A stretch of DNA of 64,000 nt, taken from contig NBAZ01000002.1 in assembly GCA_002794735.1 (NCBI GenBank), positions 2,170,001 through 2,234,000 of the forward strand, read 5' to 3'. This DNA comes from Pyrrhoderma lamaoense. Taxonomy: Eukaryota > Basidiomycota > Agaricomycetes > Hymenochaetales > Hymenochaetaceae. The position numbers and the translations under genes were made by a program. Positions 44,663 to 57,397 of the stretch are shown one piece after another. Within the stretch, counting starts at the first letter, position 1, and each line of letters opens with the position of its first letter. The notes beneath the pieces are model-generated. The model saw nothing but the letters and a program-made list of their open reading frames with translations, did no database searches and was not told the origin of the DNA.

Positions 44663-47600
44663 ATGCCGATCAAGCACTTGGATGGTATGTTGACAGAAAT
44701 CATGGCGTGAGTAGCCAAGAATACTGATCATCGACCATAGGCTACCTTACAGAGCGCAAGCATTTTCAGACGCTGCCTCTCAATGTACTCTCCGACTCTA
44801 GGCTCGGCATCGATGCATCACACTACTTGCATCTCTTACTAGATCAATCTCCTTCTAGGGAACCTCTTCTTGCTGCGACGGGAGGTCTACCCCTTGCTCT
44901 AGTACAACGTATTGAAGCGGATTTGCGTGTCCTTGAAAAACTACGCATCAAACCTGTCTTCGTCTTCTCTGGTATCACACCAAACAAGAAAATGAGACCT
45001 CATCTTCAACAAGAGTACGCGGAGGCGCTTAGAGACAGACAGAATGCTTGGGGAAGTATGAAAATGGACAAGAGGAACAAGCCACAAGGCTATTTGAAGG
45101 CAGGGCAAACCTTGTTCAATGGGATGTCTGGAGAATGGTTTTGAGGGTGTTCAGACATCGGAACGTGGAATATCTTATTGCGCCGTACATAGGTTGGGCT
45201 CAGGTGCTATTTTCCCAGTTCTATGTATCTGTTTTGAGATACTGACTACCCCCTTTTTGTTTAGTTGATCTATCTACAACGACACCCGAAGTCTTATATT
45301 CATGCAATTTTTGGTCCGACGGATACATTACTCTACCCTGGAGTAGACAAACTCATCACAAGTATTGACCTTTCGTCTTCGAGCCCAACTTTCACATTTA
45401 CTTCAAAGCGCTCTTTTCTACCCGATCTACAACTTACGGAAGAGCAGTTCCTTGATGTAGGTATCCTCGTTGGATGCAAACACAGTCTACCCTTCCCGCC
45501 TACCGCCCATGAACCAGTGTTTAGAGCAACTGTGGATATGGTCAAATACTATAAAACCGGCCATAATGCTGTTAGCGCTTTTGCTGATCATCCTCCCATA
45601 AAGATGACTGGATATCTTGAGCAATTTGCTCGAGCGCGTGCTTTGATCAAATTCTCCTTGATTTTGACATCTGAGGGCTCGGTGCAGCCTTTACCTGTCG
45701 CCTGTAATTTTTCTTCGGGCCCCCACTCTCATCATTCTCAAACGATTGGCCCTGCGGCTGACGTCCCTTCAGACCTAGCTGAGGTATTCACGAACCGTCT
45801 TCCAGACGAAGTCTATTTCTACCTATCTCGTGGTCTTCTAAGCCCCCAGTCGCTCGTTTGGCTTACATCAGGTCAAATAATAGAACCGCCTCCTCTTGAG
45901 TATGGAGAAATAAATGAGTACAAACGATTTGTGAAAGAAGTTATCACAGACGGCCAGACGGGTCCCCGTGCGACGGCTATAGCGTTGCTTAGTAGCGTAT
46001 TAGGCTCATATTGGAACAACCGACGAATCACTGGGAACTTCTGGTGTGATCAACACCCAACTCAAGGTCCACCGAATGCTCAAAAGTACATTAATTATAA
46101 CTCCGCATTAACCGCAGGGCTTGCAGACCGTGTGGCAGGATGGCTGGTTCCGTATGCAGTTGTCGAAGAGGAGTTGCGCCGACAAAATGTGCGTCTAACT
46201 CACAAGCTATTCGTTTTCTCATCGTTTCATTTCATTTGAAATGATGATTACAATTAGAAAAACGGACAAACTGATATTTGATACTTGTTTCATCCACTTT
46301 TACACTGCAGTCATCAACGATCGATTTTGCACTTTGCCTAGGGGCAACTACAAACGATAGACTTGCAAGTCGAACACGGGTGAAAAAGGACAAAGATAAA
46401 GAGAACCCTCTCGAAAAGAAAGATGAGGCGGTTGCTAACATTATTTGGCGGTTCCTTGAATTGCGTGGGTCCGTAACTTGACTTCTCATCTAAATTTGAT
46501 CCCATCCGATACTCATTGCTTGATATTGTCTGATCTTTCTTTGTATTCTGAAAAATCTGTTTTTCTTGGTCAAAAATACGGTATATAATATTTCCGTGAT
46601 AACCTGCTACCATTCCGGTCTTCGACTCGGATTGCTCTGTGGTAATCTCACATTCTTTCTCTCTTCTTGGACATACTGCTCAAATAGATTCATATCTAAC
46701 TCTCACACTCATACCCCTCTTGCGAGAGCTATGTTCGTGGCTATCAAACAAGCGAGAGTAAATGACAAGTTCCAGGATCCGTTGTACCTGTTCCTTGAAC
46801 TTGTCAGGGCAGGTGTCATGCATGGTCATTTATGGTCCAACCGCGCGTTCAGCGGAGGACCCAGTTTCGGTACCGGTAAGCGTTTAGCGAGAACTTTTCG
46901 CCTTTTTTGTTCTTTCCCGGTTCTCTGTTGCTCTCTTTCTCCCTAGGTATAGGGGAGATGGAGGGAAGGAAAATCGATGATGATATATTTGATTGACCCC
47001 TTACTGACGTAAAATAATCTCTTCCCCTTCTTCATGGGTAACTCTCATAGATGATGAGAAACAGTGTATGCTCCTCGTGATGCGTGTACTGAGTATCGTG
47101 CCTTTGAACTCCAAGGTAAGCACACTCTATTGTCCCAGTTTAGAAAGTCCCCTTGGGAAGAAAGATGACTTACATGGAATGTTTATCTGCATCTGTATCT
47201 ATGTGGTCCTTACACGATATTTATAACTACTTTATTTCCCCTGTCGGTGCCGTTTTATGTCACCTTCGCTCGTCCCGTCAACTCCGTAATTTGCAAAAAC
47301 TCCATGGGACACGAACTTGAAATCTGAATGTGCTTTTGGGTTGTTACTCTCCTATATGGATATGGGGTCATTCGGTTCCTACGATCCGTGATCTATATTT
47401 GTGCAATCGAACGTGTACGTGGGTACCCGTTATTACATGGTTGTATGCGTCGTGTGTATGTGGACATGTATGTATGTACTCTTGCATGTGTAAAGTCGCA
47501 AGCCTGGTCTGCACCGCTGTCACGGGAACTCCTAGTGTTCAACTCATTCGTTAAGTCACTCACGCGAGCGTTACGAACGTTACTGGAGGTCACTTCTCTC

Positions 47601-49104
47601 AATATGCTTCTCCGCGGGGACGCAAAGCGGATGAGAGATGATTTGTTGGACATCGCGCTGTCGTTACCGTTCCAAACCGATGTGAACACTGGATTTGGAA
47701 TTTTGGCAAAAGTATATCTTGATGCACTGACCCATATCAACGGACGGCAATGTGTTCGAGCCAAGGATGTGGAAAGTAATGGGGAGAGTGTGCGGGAGAT
47801 GAAAGGACTTGCATTGGAGATCTGTGAGGAGACTTTCCCTGGAGTTAAGAACCCGAAAGGTGAGGTTGAGCGGGGATTCCGTTTCTGGGACTGTGTGAGT
47901 ATCAATTCGCTTTTTTCGCTTTTTTCCTTCCTTTTTCTTTGTTTCTATTTTTTTGTCTTTCCAATTACTATTCACTTTCAAGTTCCTTATTTTTGCTCTG
48001 TGTCTTCTAAATCTTCTCCCACTTTCTCCAAATTCCTTTGTTATTTGTCTTCCGGTTCCCCGATACCCCATATTCCCGTGGTATCACAAGGAACGAGTAG
48101 AAAGGGAAGGCAAGGAAGTTGTATCCTCTAATTTCCAGGAGTGGAAGGTAAACTGACACGGTAGGGGTTTACTCCCTCGCATCCTCTCACTCCTTCTTGA
48201 TTCCACTCTCCCCTGTCTCGCCGGATTACCCCTATCTTATTATTAGCTTCTTTGCGGTCGATAATTGGCTGGATTGGTTGTATGGGATGAATAGACAACT
48301 GCGGGAGAGGTGCGACGAGCGGCTTCCCATCCTGGACAGGACTGGGCGAAGATGGAATCATACATTCCGAAAAGGCTATATCGAGTTCAAGCTGATACCA
48401 TTCGGGGTCGAGGTTTGATCTCAAAGATCCGAATGTATTCAGATAATTATCTGGGTTTTTTGTTTGTGTACTCATGTTGTCTCTTTACTCCTACCCTTTG
48501 ATCTCTTGACACTTTACTCAAAAGATTCTTTTTTTTTCCCTCATCATTTTATCTTGATTTTCTCATGATTTACTCCTTACAACGTGATAACGTGATAACC
48601 TGACAACATGGGGAATACGGGAAAAGAGGGAAGAGAATGGCCCTAGTCTTTTTGCATGCTAATCAAACTTGCAAACCGATTCGCTTCTGGTTATCGTTAT
48701 TTCCTCAATTCGCATACCTTCTATCCATTGTTTTCTCGGTTTCTCAATTTATTCTTCAACATTTCGATTCCGGACGTCCGAACTCGGAGTCTTCAATTGC
48801 GCTTACGTTCTGTGTCTGTCTCCTGCTCTTCCTTTTCTATACTAAATTTGCAAATTCAAAATCTGCTATTTTTACCTCTAAGTCTTTTATCTATCTACCC
48901 AACACATCACTTCTCTATTTTCGCACTTTGCAACTGGAAACTATACTGACTTCTCAACCTTTCCTTTTCTCTAACTGATCCTGAATTATTTTCGTATAGG
49001 CTCTGACAGCTATCCGGCAAATGCACCAAGAAAAGGCCATCATGCCGGAATTGGCTGAACAGTTTGAGGCCGCCGAGTCGTGGCTGAGGCCGATGAGACC
49101 GTGA
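44663..49104 (+). CDS. MKT1: Post-transcriptional regulator Mkt1 (XPG/PIN-like)
   Basis: Mkt1 with Pbp1 controls translation and stability of mRNAs such as HO and mitochondrial-protein messages. Eight exons fit: 44663-44684, 44741-45203, 45265-46188, 46311-46468, 46688-46875, 47051-47115, 47496-47894 and 49000-49104. The N-terminal XPG-like part has YLTERKHFQTLPLNVLSDSR and GIDASHYL (D32), then LFEGRANLVQWDVWRMVLR. The C-terminal Mkt1 domain has ARVNDKFQDPLYLFLELVR, then WSNRAFSGGPSFG, then LLVFNSFVKSLTRALRTLLE and GFGILAKVYLDALT. It ends in AEQFEAAESWLRPMRP. The sum is 2324 nt. One extra G in the run 45050-45053 restores QEEQATRLFEGR and gives 2325 nt (774 aa). Introns of 219, 380 and 1105 nt are much longer than elsewhere in the window. 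Confidence 0.93.
47895..48999 (+). other. 1.1-kb last intron of MKT1
   Basis: The donor GTGAGT follows GFRFWDC at 47895, and the acceptor TATAG at 48995-48999 precedes ALTAIRQMHQEKA. The phases match exactly. The interior is pyrimidine-rich and carries several chance frames on both strands. I found no exon or gene inside it. Confidence 0.75.
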
Positions 49105-52100
49105 GCTTGACTGTCGTGAAATGAGGGAAGACAGCACACTCATCTAGTAGGTGAGGGGAGGTGAGAAGGCTGAGGTGATGAAAAGACGGAGGTTGACAAC
49201 TCGAAGCTCTTTTCTTTCCTTTGTTTGGATCTGAACGAGAAGAAGGAGCAAAAGGTTGTTTGCTTTCATAATGTGGTATTCTTCCGATCTGTTGTTGTTG
49301 CTTCTGCTGTTTTTGCTTGTTGTCGTCTGAACTCTGATATGACCTCTTCTCTTTCTCTCCCTTTCTTTTTTATTTGCTTTGCGTTTTACAGACTGGGATA
49401 TGTCAGAGGAATACAAAAATCATGGGTTATTCTCTTTCGTGCCATTAATTCTCATGACTCTTCCTCCTCTCCAACTACATTTCCACTCTTCTTCCCCTTC
49501 TTTAGTACCAATATCTCAGTATCAATCACATGTAATAGTTCTGAACCTTCCGCACTTAAACCACATACACATCATCCCCTCTCCCCCTCCGCCTTCGCGC
49601 TGGCCTTTTTTCGGTCCTGCTCTCGTTTGTTTACCATAGTATAATCATAGTCTACATATCACAAGACAAGTTAACAGATGAGATAAGCTTTGCAGGCAGA
49701 CATCACAGTTCAAATTGTCCCTTTTTTACGCTTCCCGCTTCCATATTGTTGAAATTACTATTCTATTCTTATTCTTTTGCCTTTTACCGTTTTCGCCCCT
49801 TTTTTACTATTAAACCTTGGTCCCAACTCTTAACTTTTCTCTCTCTCCCACTCACTCTCCTTCTTTCTGCCTTACCCGTCTTCTCGTTGACTATGCAAAA
49901 TTGCTGTACCACTTCTACTAGCAATCTAAGGGTACGGTGATATATGGTCTTGTATACGTCAGTCATTTATCAAAAATTAATTTATGTATCACCGTACACA
50001 TGAATATACTCGAATAGAGAAATATGAAAATGAATGTGTATGAGTATGTGTATGTTGAATGAAATGAGGTGCGAAGGGAGATGAAAGAATACATGACTAA
50101 ATAAGTGTGTGTATATTTATGTATAATTGTAAGTGGTCCATTGGGTTGCCAATGGATGTCAAACTCGAACCTTGGACCATCTTTGTGAGTCGCTGGAATA
50201 TCGATTCAGTCTAAACCGCAGAGATCTCTCAACAAAACACGTTTGGTCGTAAGTGTACGACGTTCAAGTATATACATGATATATACATAGAAGTTAACTA
50301 CGAGGTGCGATCCGATGACTAACTCCGGAAACCCAGGAGGGGGAGGAGGATCAGGGTAGGAAGTGAGAAGTATTGATAAAGATTAACAATGTAAGGAGAA
50401 AAAATAGCACCCTCCTACAATGTGTTAATTTCGTTGTGCTGTCGGGGACTGAGATAAACCATACGTCTTAAGGTGGTAGGTACACCGTGACTTCCGAACC
50501 AATCGACTTTCCGAGTTCCGAATGCCATTGAGATAGCCACTCTACTCTGGCTATTTTTTTGTCTGACCTATTGTTCATGAGATAAAAGACACAAGAGAGC
50601 AAGAGTAAGTGGACCCCAAATGGGATACGGGTGTGAATAAAATAGCCAAGGTGAGATGATAAGGCATTCAACTACTGATATAGATCAACATGCAAGTTGA
50701 CTATTGGATGATAGGCGCGAAAAAAAAAAACAGCAATAAGGATGAGTCGAGGCTCCTTTTGGGTATGAAGAGAGTGATGATAGTTGACGTTTCTTTCTCT
50801 TAGTAACAAACCGAGGAGATCAGATTAGAGGGACAAAGGGGCAGGGTTATAGATAGATAAGCACAAAAATTTGCCTGTTTAGATGTCATGCCAGTAGTAG
50901 TCATGGAAGGGATGAACAAGGCAAATTGAACAATGGCAGAAAGAGGGAAAGGATTTGTTTATTTGAGACATAAAAAGGAGTGAGGTGAGGTGGTATCCGA
51001 GTACTAATAGATGGGATTCTATACATGTTGACATATAATTAAATCCGAGTGCAAAGGAATTTTTTTGAGTTATAGCTCTTGAAACTCAAAAAACACTACA
51101 CAATCAAAGCACAGAATAGGGTGTGCTTATCACTGTGAGTGTTGGTAGTTACAGTAGGTAATTGGAGTCGCAGGATACCGATGACATGCGCGGAAGCTAG
51201 ATGACCTGACACTTGAAGATTAAGAAGGAGAGACCCTTCTCATGGACAAGGCCCACAGAAAGTTTCTTTTTGGGCAGTGAAGTGGTGCCTACTGATAACT
51301 ATGATACCTTTGACGTGGTGAAACTGGGCTCAGCACTGGGTTGCAACTACAATCATGATGACGAGCGGCAGAGGACATACAAGTACAAGTACTTATGATG
51401 ACTCGGAACCAAACTTGATATGTGATGGATATTCGGAGTCCTAAGTTGGATATACGGGAGTACCCTATTCTAAAAACACAAGCAGCAGGTGCACCAGTGC
51501 ACAACGTGTGCACATACACACACACGCTCAAGTACAGCCTAGAAGCTAGAAGTATAGATTTATGATAGTTGTATATTGTTAACCGGTGTTATGCAGCTTA
51601 CCGCCGGAGAATGCCCCAACCCCTAAAAGATAGCTAAGCATTACCCATGTTACTCACAGATTACTCACTCGTGGTACTCATATAATTGACACTTTTGATT
51701 AAACTGATTGAACGACCCCATGTTCGGTGTATTGAGATTTGATCCAATGATATCTGTGCATGGACCCAGAGCGTGTGCTTTCAACGAAACTTCTTGTTGT
51801 CCATTTCTCACTGTCCAGGTCTATGTCCATGTCTACCGTATATGTAAGTTACAAAGCATAACAGATAAGACACAGATATGGAAGATTTAGATGATCAAGG
51901 TTCCATTCATTCATTATCTTCTGAGTCTCTTTCTGGCCATAGGTCTTTGTAAGCGCTTATAAATTTATAATCAACAATTATAAACTCTACACCCGATGGG
52001 TTTTGTTTTCACCCTAGATCCCTTTCCATTCCCTACTTCTCTCATCTTCACAACGTCGGCGTAAAAACGTCCATAATCAAAAGAATCACGGATTGAAAGA

Positions 52101-53461
52101 GAGAGGAAACGTATCTTTTCTCGTGCGAAGTTTCAATAAAATAATTTCACAAAGCTAATCACTAAATCAACATATCAAGCACACATATCTACTCTGATGG
52201 GTGTCCGACCCTTTGTGTACATCACTTTATTCACTGTGCTTTTCTACGAATTTGTGTACCTAAGCACGTGAAGTAAAGGAGCGCTCAGGTAGATACAATG
52301 ATTATCTATCTATACGTGTCTGTACGTGTGGCCTATGTGGCCCCTCCCTCTCTTAGCCCATCTACACATACAAACACACACAAATTTTTGATCGGCCATC
52401 TAATCCAGGGTTTTTTTTTCTAGTCCCAACGGATTTGTGGCTGGATATCGGGTAAACTCCAATTTGCTCCGCCTTCGGAGAGGAAACAGGATTTTGTGGC
52501 TGACAGCAAAGCTCTCGATTCTCCCAGCTTCTCTCCACGCCATCCTTCGTTTATTTTTGTAGAAAAAGAAGTTTAACTCTGTTTTTACTTGCTTACTGTC
52601 TTGCTTTGTTTGCCATAGACTCGTAGCCTGGAATCCAAACTTATTTTCTCACTTTTCTTTCCCTTTGAAATATATTTTCGGAGATGCGAGGGATTAAGCT
52701 GTATGTGGCTCTGGAGCTGCGTCAACTTGGAAACCTCCTCCTTCTTTCTTGTCACGGGTTAAGGAAAAAAACAATGATCGTATCGCCATATCATTGTCTA
52801 GATCACCAACCGAGGAAAGGAAGAAGAAAGAGAAGCCAAGCTTAAGATGGTCGTCGGACGGATTAGGAATCCCTCTGTGGTGGCTGGGTTCTTCCTTCTA
52901 TCAATTACAACTAAACTTTGGGGGGAAACATGATGGTTGACGACCAGCCACCACCTGTGGCTGGTGGCATAGCAGGAATAAACACGTATAAATGGAGAGA
53001 GAAAGAAAGTACAAAATTGGCGGTGCTACTTCTATGATGTCAAAGTTATCAATGCAAAGAGGATTGATTGATTGATTGCCTCGCCTTGGGCTGGGCTTGA
53101 CTAGGAGGGGGCTTGGCTGATTCAGTTACATAGTAATTCGGCGATACATTGTGTATGTATGTGTGTATATATGTGGCTGGGTGGCATGTGGCTAGGGAGA
53201 AGGGAGAAGGGAGGGAGGGGGGAACGAAAACGGAAACGGAAATGTGCGTTATTCTAAAAAAGGGAAGAGATATCAAGAATTTATTACAAACTTTCTTTCT
53301 TTAATTTTTGATTTTTTTTTTCACATGATTGTTATGAACGAACGATCAATCTTTGATCTCGGTCATAACTGATTACTGCCACAGTGGTGAAAAGGGAAAA
53401 GAAACAACTGTTTGAATGGCGGTGCCGATACACACACAAGATCATTTGTTGTTTGTTCCGA

Positions 53462-53480
53462 TGTGTGTGTGTGTGTGTGT
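53462..53480. repeat. (GT)n microsatellite
   Basis: This is a run of about nine GT units within the gene desert. Confidence 0.85.
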
Positions 53481-53910
53481 AAAAAAATGTGTATAGGTGT
53501 GCGTCCATATGTGTGGGGGTGCGCAACCCGTGTGAGTTATAGAATAACTATTGTGGATTATTATAGGCTAGTGCGATGTGTGATATACATAACTAAAAGT
53601 GTAGCGCCAGTGTTCGGTCTTTAATCTATTAGGGGGGAATCATGATTGACCAGGGGGGGCTGTCATGATTGAATAGAATCCAATGATATACGATACGGTT
53701 ATGAAATAACGGAGGGCTTGTGAATATGATGGGTTGGGGTGATGGAGTATGGATGATGGGATATTAGTTGATTTGTCGTGCGTGCAAAGAAAGGCCCGTC
53801 ATGGTGGTAGGTAATGATGAACACAAGAAAAGAATGAACAAGAGATTGGGAGATGAGGGGGGCGAGATGTAGGTTGCGGATGTAAAACGTATCAGTTGTA
53901 ATAATCAACA

Positions 53911-53926
53911 CAGCAGCAGCAGCAGC
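53911..53926. repeat. (CAG)n microsatellite
   Basis: There are five CAG units in non-coding context, so this is not part of a Gln tract. Confidence 0.85.
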
Positions 53927-55250
53927 TGGTGGGGGCGATGGTGAGAGTAAGTGCTTAAAGCGGATAAGAGATAGACAAAATTTAATAAAAAAGTGGTAGA
54001 TGAATAGTTCCTTGATATGAACGCACCCCCTTTCTTTATCAATTGTATGCTTTGAGAACTTACTTTCCTTACGATCTATACTTAGAACTATTAGAATCAC
54101 CTTTTTTTTCTTACTTTCTTACTTTTCATACAAGCAACTTAGCTACACAACACACAACGCTACATAATACTGATCCGAACCGAAATGAACCCGAGCTGGG
54201 CTGCGCACAGATAGATTGAATTGGTCAGACGTCAGAGCACGTTAGTTTTACACTGTATACAGCGAAAAACACATACCAAAAAAGTAGCAGATGTTGATAT
54301 GGATATTCAATGATATAATCATAATAATCAGCACTATCGTATCACTGTATTCTTTATATAATAGCAATGATAAACGTCTTCATCCATTATTCAGCCATTA
54401 TACACATCTAACTTATACCTTGGTTTAAATTCCAATTTCTTGATAGTCAGGCTCTGTTTCGTTATTTCGAACACGTATCACACAGCAACCCTGCCCCCGG
54501 AGCTCCCTGTCTACGTGACCATCAAGTTCAATCACTTTTCTTTCGGATTATTATGTTATGTTAGCATATTTGAACACGTATACAAATACGCAGCAATATA
54601 TGTATAAATAGCTATACACACGTATCATATACTCATCCATACAAATATACAGATAGGAGAATGACCTGTCCTTTGTGCCACGAAATGTTTATATGATAAA
54701 TGATGATGTGTTTGTTTACGCCAGGACAACGTACACGCAGACAGACATATAAATATATTTCATTCATATACTTGTATATGAATATGAATTGCGCGCAGTT
54801 ACGGACCCCTCTCCAACTGCACCCCAGCCGAGTGCACTATATGATGGATAACATGTATTAGGGTACTACGTAAAAACCCTTTTTTCTTGTAAGGCCCTGG
54901 TCTTATCTTTCTCACTTTGTCGTTTGTTCGATACTTTGTTCATAGCTAACTCATTAGAGTAAGATAAGCTGTCGTATCTTATACTATATGTTTGTATATT
55001 TGCTTGTATGTTTGTGTGTGTAGAGTTCTTTACTAAGAACGAAGAAGGTAGTGGGAATAAACAATGATATGGATAGTAATGATATAATGGGGATAAACGG
55101 ATAATTGAGTAGAGTAATAAGGGATAAACGCGTTACGGATAACAGATATTGGATATTGGGGATAAGTGCGTTTGTGCTCGTGTTCAAAATTAAATAGCAA
55201 AAGATAGCAATCATCGACAGGTCATCACCAAACTCTTAGTACTTAATAGG

Positions 55251-55279
55251 CGCAGTCGCAGTCGCAGTCAGTCGTAGTC
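55251..55279. repeat. CGCAGT tandem repeat
   Basis: Imperfect tandem copies of CGCAGT/GTCGCA occur here. A related tandem occurs at 60665-60690 on the other side of the only gene in this region. Confidence 0.75.
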
Positions 55280-56095
55280 AAATAAAGAAATGAGTTGATC
55301 CCACTAGAACGAACGGGGCACGAGTCCAACAGAGTGTGTATACGAGAGGAAATTGAATTTATTAAAACGATCCCAAGCATACGTTTTTCTTCGGGCCGTT
55401 CCTACTGCTTTTTCATTCCAAAGCTTTAGGGAAGGAACGAGTGTTCACGTGAGGCTCAAAAAAAGGTTTTGAAAAATTATATTGTTAAAAGAGTGACCCG
55501 TGTTGAGTGTATCAGTGATAGATGGATGGGAGGGATGGATACGCGATAAGTTCGGAGCCGTGATACGGATTATGTGTTTATTGAGATGGAAGATGTACCG
55601 CTGTGCTGGAGTATGGAGAAGACCAAAGGGAGAAGAAGAAGGAAGAAAAAGGAGAAATGGGATGGAAGGGAAGGGAAGATGGGGACGGGAGGAACGGTGA
55701 AGAGGAGGGGGAAGTGGGTGGTGGGTGGTGAAGTGAGAGCGAGGTAATGAATATCCGGTGAGAGTGAGCTGGGTGAGTGAATGAGAGCGAGCGAGTGAGT
55801 GGTCGACCTGAACTCGTGGCGGCGAGCGAGCCGAGCCACCGAGGGAACACTCAGATGGTCTCGCAGTCCAGGGGCTCAGACGCGTTCAGACCCTGAGGCT
55901 ATGCGGCCCCGTGGACCAGTCCGTTAGACCCGATGGACCAGGAATTGGCGAGGAGCGGCGTCCGAAAGTGAGAAGAGCTGAAAGAGGTGAGATGGCGTCG
56001 ATGTCTAGATCTGGGTGTGTGTGTACGTACATAATAATATATAAATACCCTAATTACATATTTTTATTTTATTTTATATCTCATTAAATAAATAC

Positions 56096-56215
56096 TCCCT
56101 CCCTCCCAAAGGCCCTTCCCTTACACCCTCTACTAAAGCTCTCTACTCCCTTTTCCGCTCATACTTATATATCTCTTCCCTTTCCTCCCTCTCGCTCGTA
56201 TATCTCACGAGTGTA
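56096..56215. promoter_or_regulatory. Pyrimidine-rich leader/promoter block
   Basis: A strongly CT-rich stretch (CCTCCCTCCC and similar) lies immediately before the ATG at 56265. CT-rich blocks next to the start are typical of fungal promoters and leaders. This is inference from composition. Confidence 0.45.
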
Positions 56216-56264
56216 GACCACCCCTCCCCGTTATCAGGTACACAACCACCCAGCATTATCCAAC

Positions 56265-57397
56265 ATGGTCGGCCCAGCTGCAGTTGCCGCACCCCAACCA
56301 CCCACAGGTGCATTCAGGCATCCAACCGGCACTCCAAATCTGCCCTTTTTCTACATCAATAACACGCAGTACCAACAACAACTCCAACAGCAGCAGAGGT
56401 ATCAGCAATACATTCTGCAACGACAGTACTACTATGCGCAGTACCAGTACCATTTGCAACGGCAACAACAACATCAAGGGGATCAACGAGCAATAAGAGA
56501 AGTACAACCACATGAACAAAGGCAATACGAGATGAACGCGGCCAAGCTTGTTGAAGAACCCAAACTCGATCCACGACTGGCACCGAGCCCACAGAGCGAT
56601 TGCTACGTGCACCAGGAGCCACCACGGCAAGTGCAGGTGCAAATTATTGAGCTCGAGGAAGTGCCACCGCCTCCGCCGATGACACGGTCACAAAGAGCAT
56701 CTGTTCCGAGTACGAGTTACGCGTCAACGAGCTCGGAAGACGAGGATGAGAGTGATGAAGATGAAGAGGAGGAGGAGGCATGTGAGAGTTACTGTTCGTC
56801 GGATGAGGAAGAAGCATGTGTAGGGCCATGCTACGAGGTGGATGAGGAAGAAGGGAACGTGTTCGAGAAGCTGAGAGGAGGGAGGTGGAGTGACTCATTT
56901 GCAAGTCGAATGCGACGAATTGAGAAGTGGCGGAATGAGTATGCAAAGGCCGTAGGTGCCCAATTGGGTACGTCCATCAGCTATTTTGGTTGTTTTTCAA
57001 ATCCAGAGCGACTGACAATCGTGTGCCAACAGCACCGTGCCCTTCACGGACAAAGCGCAAGTGTGAGGACGAGTGCGAGTCGGTAAGCGTCACCCGACCC
57101 TGGTCCCAGTCTCTGCTGCTGATCCTTCTCTTCTAGCTCTCCCCGTCCTCGAAGCGTTCACGGTCCGCTTCTTCATCTTCTTCTCGCTCAGACATGTCAA
57201 ACGGAGATGACAACGTTCTCACCGACTGCAATCGGAGTGTGCGAAGCACTCAATCTGTTCGCTCCTTGTTCTCAATACACTCATGCTCCGCATGCGATGC
57301 TTCATTTCCAGACAAGGGTAGCCTAAGAGAGCATGGTCTCAGTCCGAAGAACACCTCAGAGGCATGTCGGGCCGCCGTGCAGTATGACCTCGAGTGA
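56265..57397 (+). CDS. Gln-rich/acidic protein with C2HC-like zinc motif, function unknown
   Basis: Three exons (56265-56967, 57033-57082, 57137-57397) sum to 1014 nt, giving 337 aa in a clean frame. I do not recognise a named orthologue. The parts are a Pro-rich start (MVGPAAVAAPQPPTG), a Gln/Tyr-rich stretch (about 32-85), a Pro patch, a strongly acidic block (EDEDESDEDEEEEEA, about 160-178) and a basic Ser-rich segment (SSKRSRSASSSSS). The end has Cys-x2-Cys in CSACDASFPDK, His in LREHGLS, and a Cys 11 residues later, a C2HC-like arrangement. I recall similar short ends in other Agaricomycete proteins but cannot name them. Gln-rich plus acidic plus zinc-like parts suggest a nuclear regulator (inference). 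It is the only gene in about 14.9 kb. Confidence 0.82.

Larger units (their letters stand above)
49105..56264. other. 7.2-kb gene desert upstream of the C2HC-like gene
   Basis: No conserved coding sequence is visible on either strand. The longest open frames are low-complexity CT- or GT-rich chance frames. The region is full of simple sequence, including (GT)n near 53462-53480, (GATT)n near 53063-53077, (CAG)n at 53911-53926, a GTCGCA-like tandem at 55251-55279 and a CT-rich block just before 56265. It could be a very long regulatory region or leader for the gene at 56265, or could contain non-coding transcripts. Sequence alone does not decide. Confidence 0.5.

Noticed and set aside
47393..48475. 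Minus-strand and plus-strand frames in and beside the last MKT1 intron
   Set aside because: They overlap MKT1 exons or lie in pyrimidine-rich intron sequence, and the spliced MKT1 model accounts for the conserved protein.
55500..55850. Open frames of 66-90 codons in GA/CT-rich DNA
   Set aside because: They are low-complexity frames in a strand-asymmetric GGAGA/TCTCC stretch with no protein-like features.
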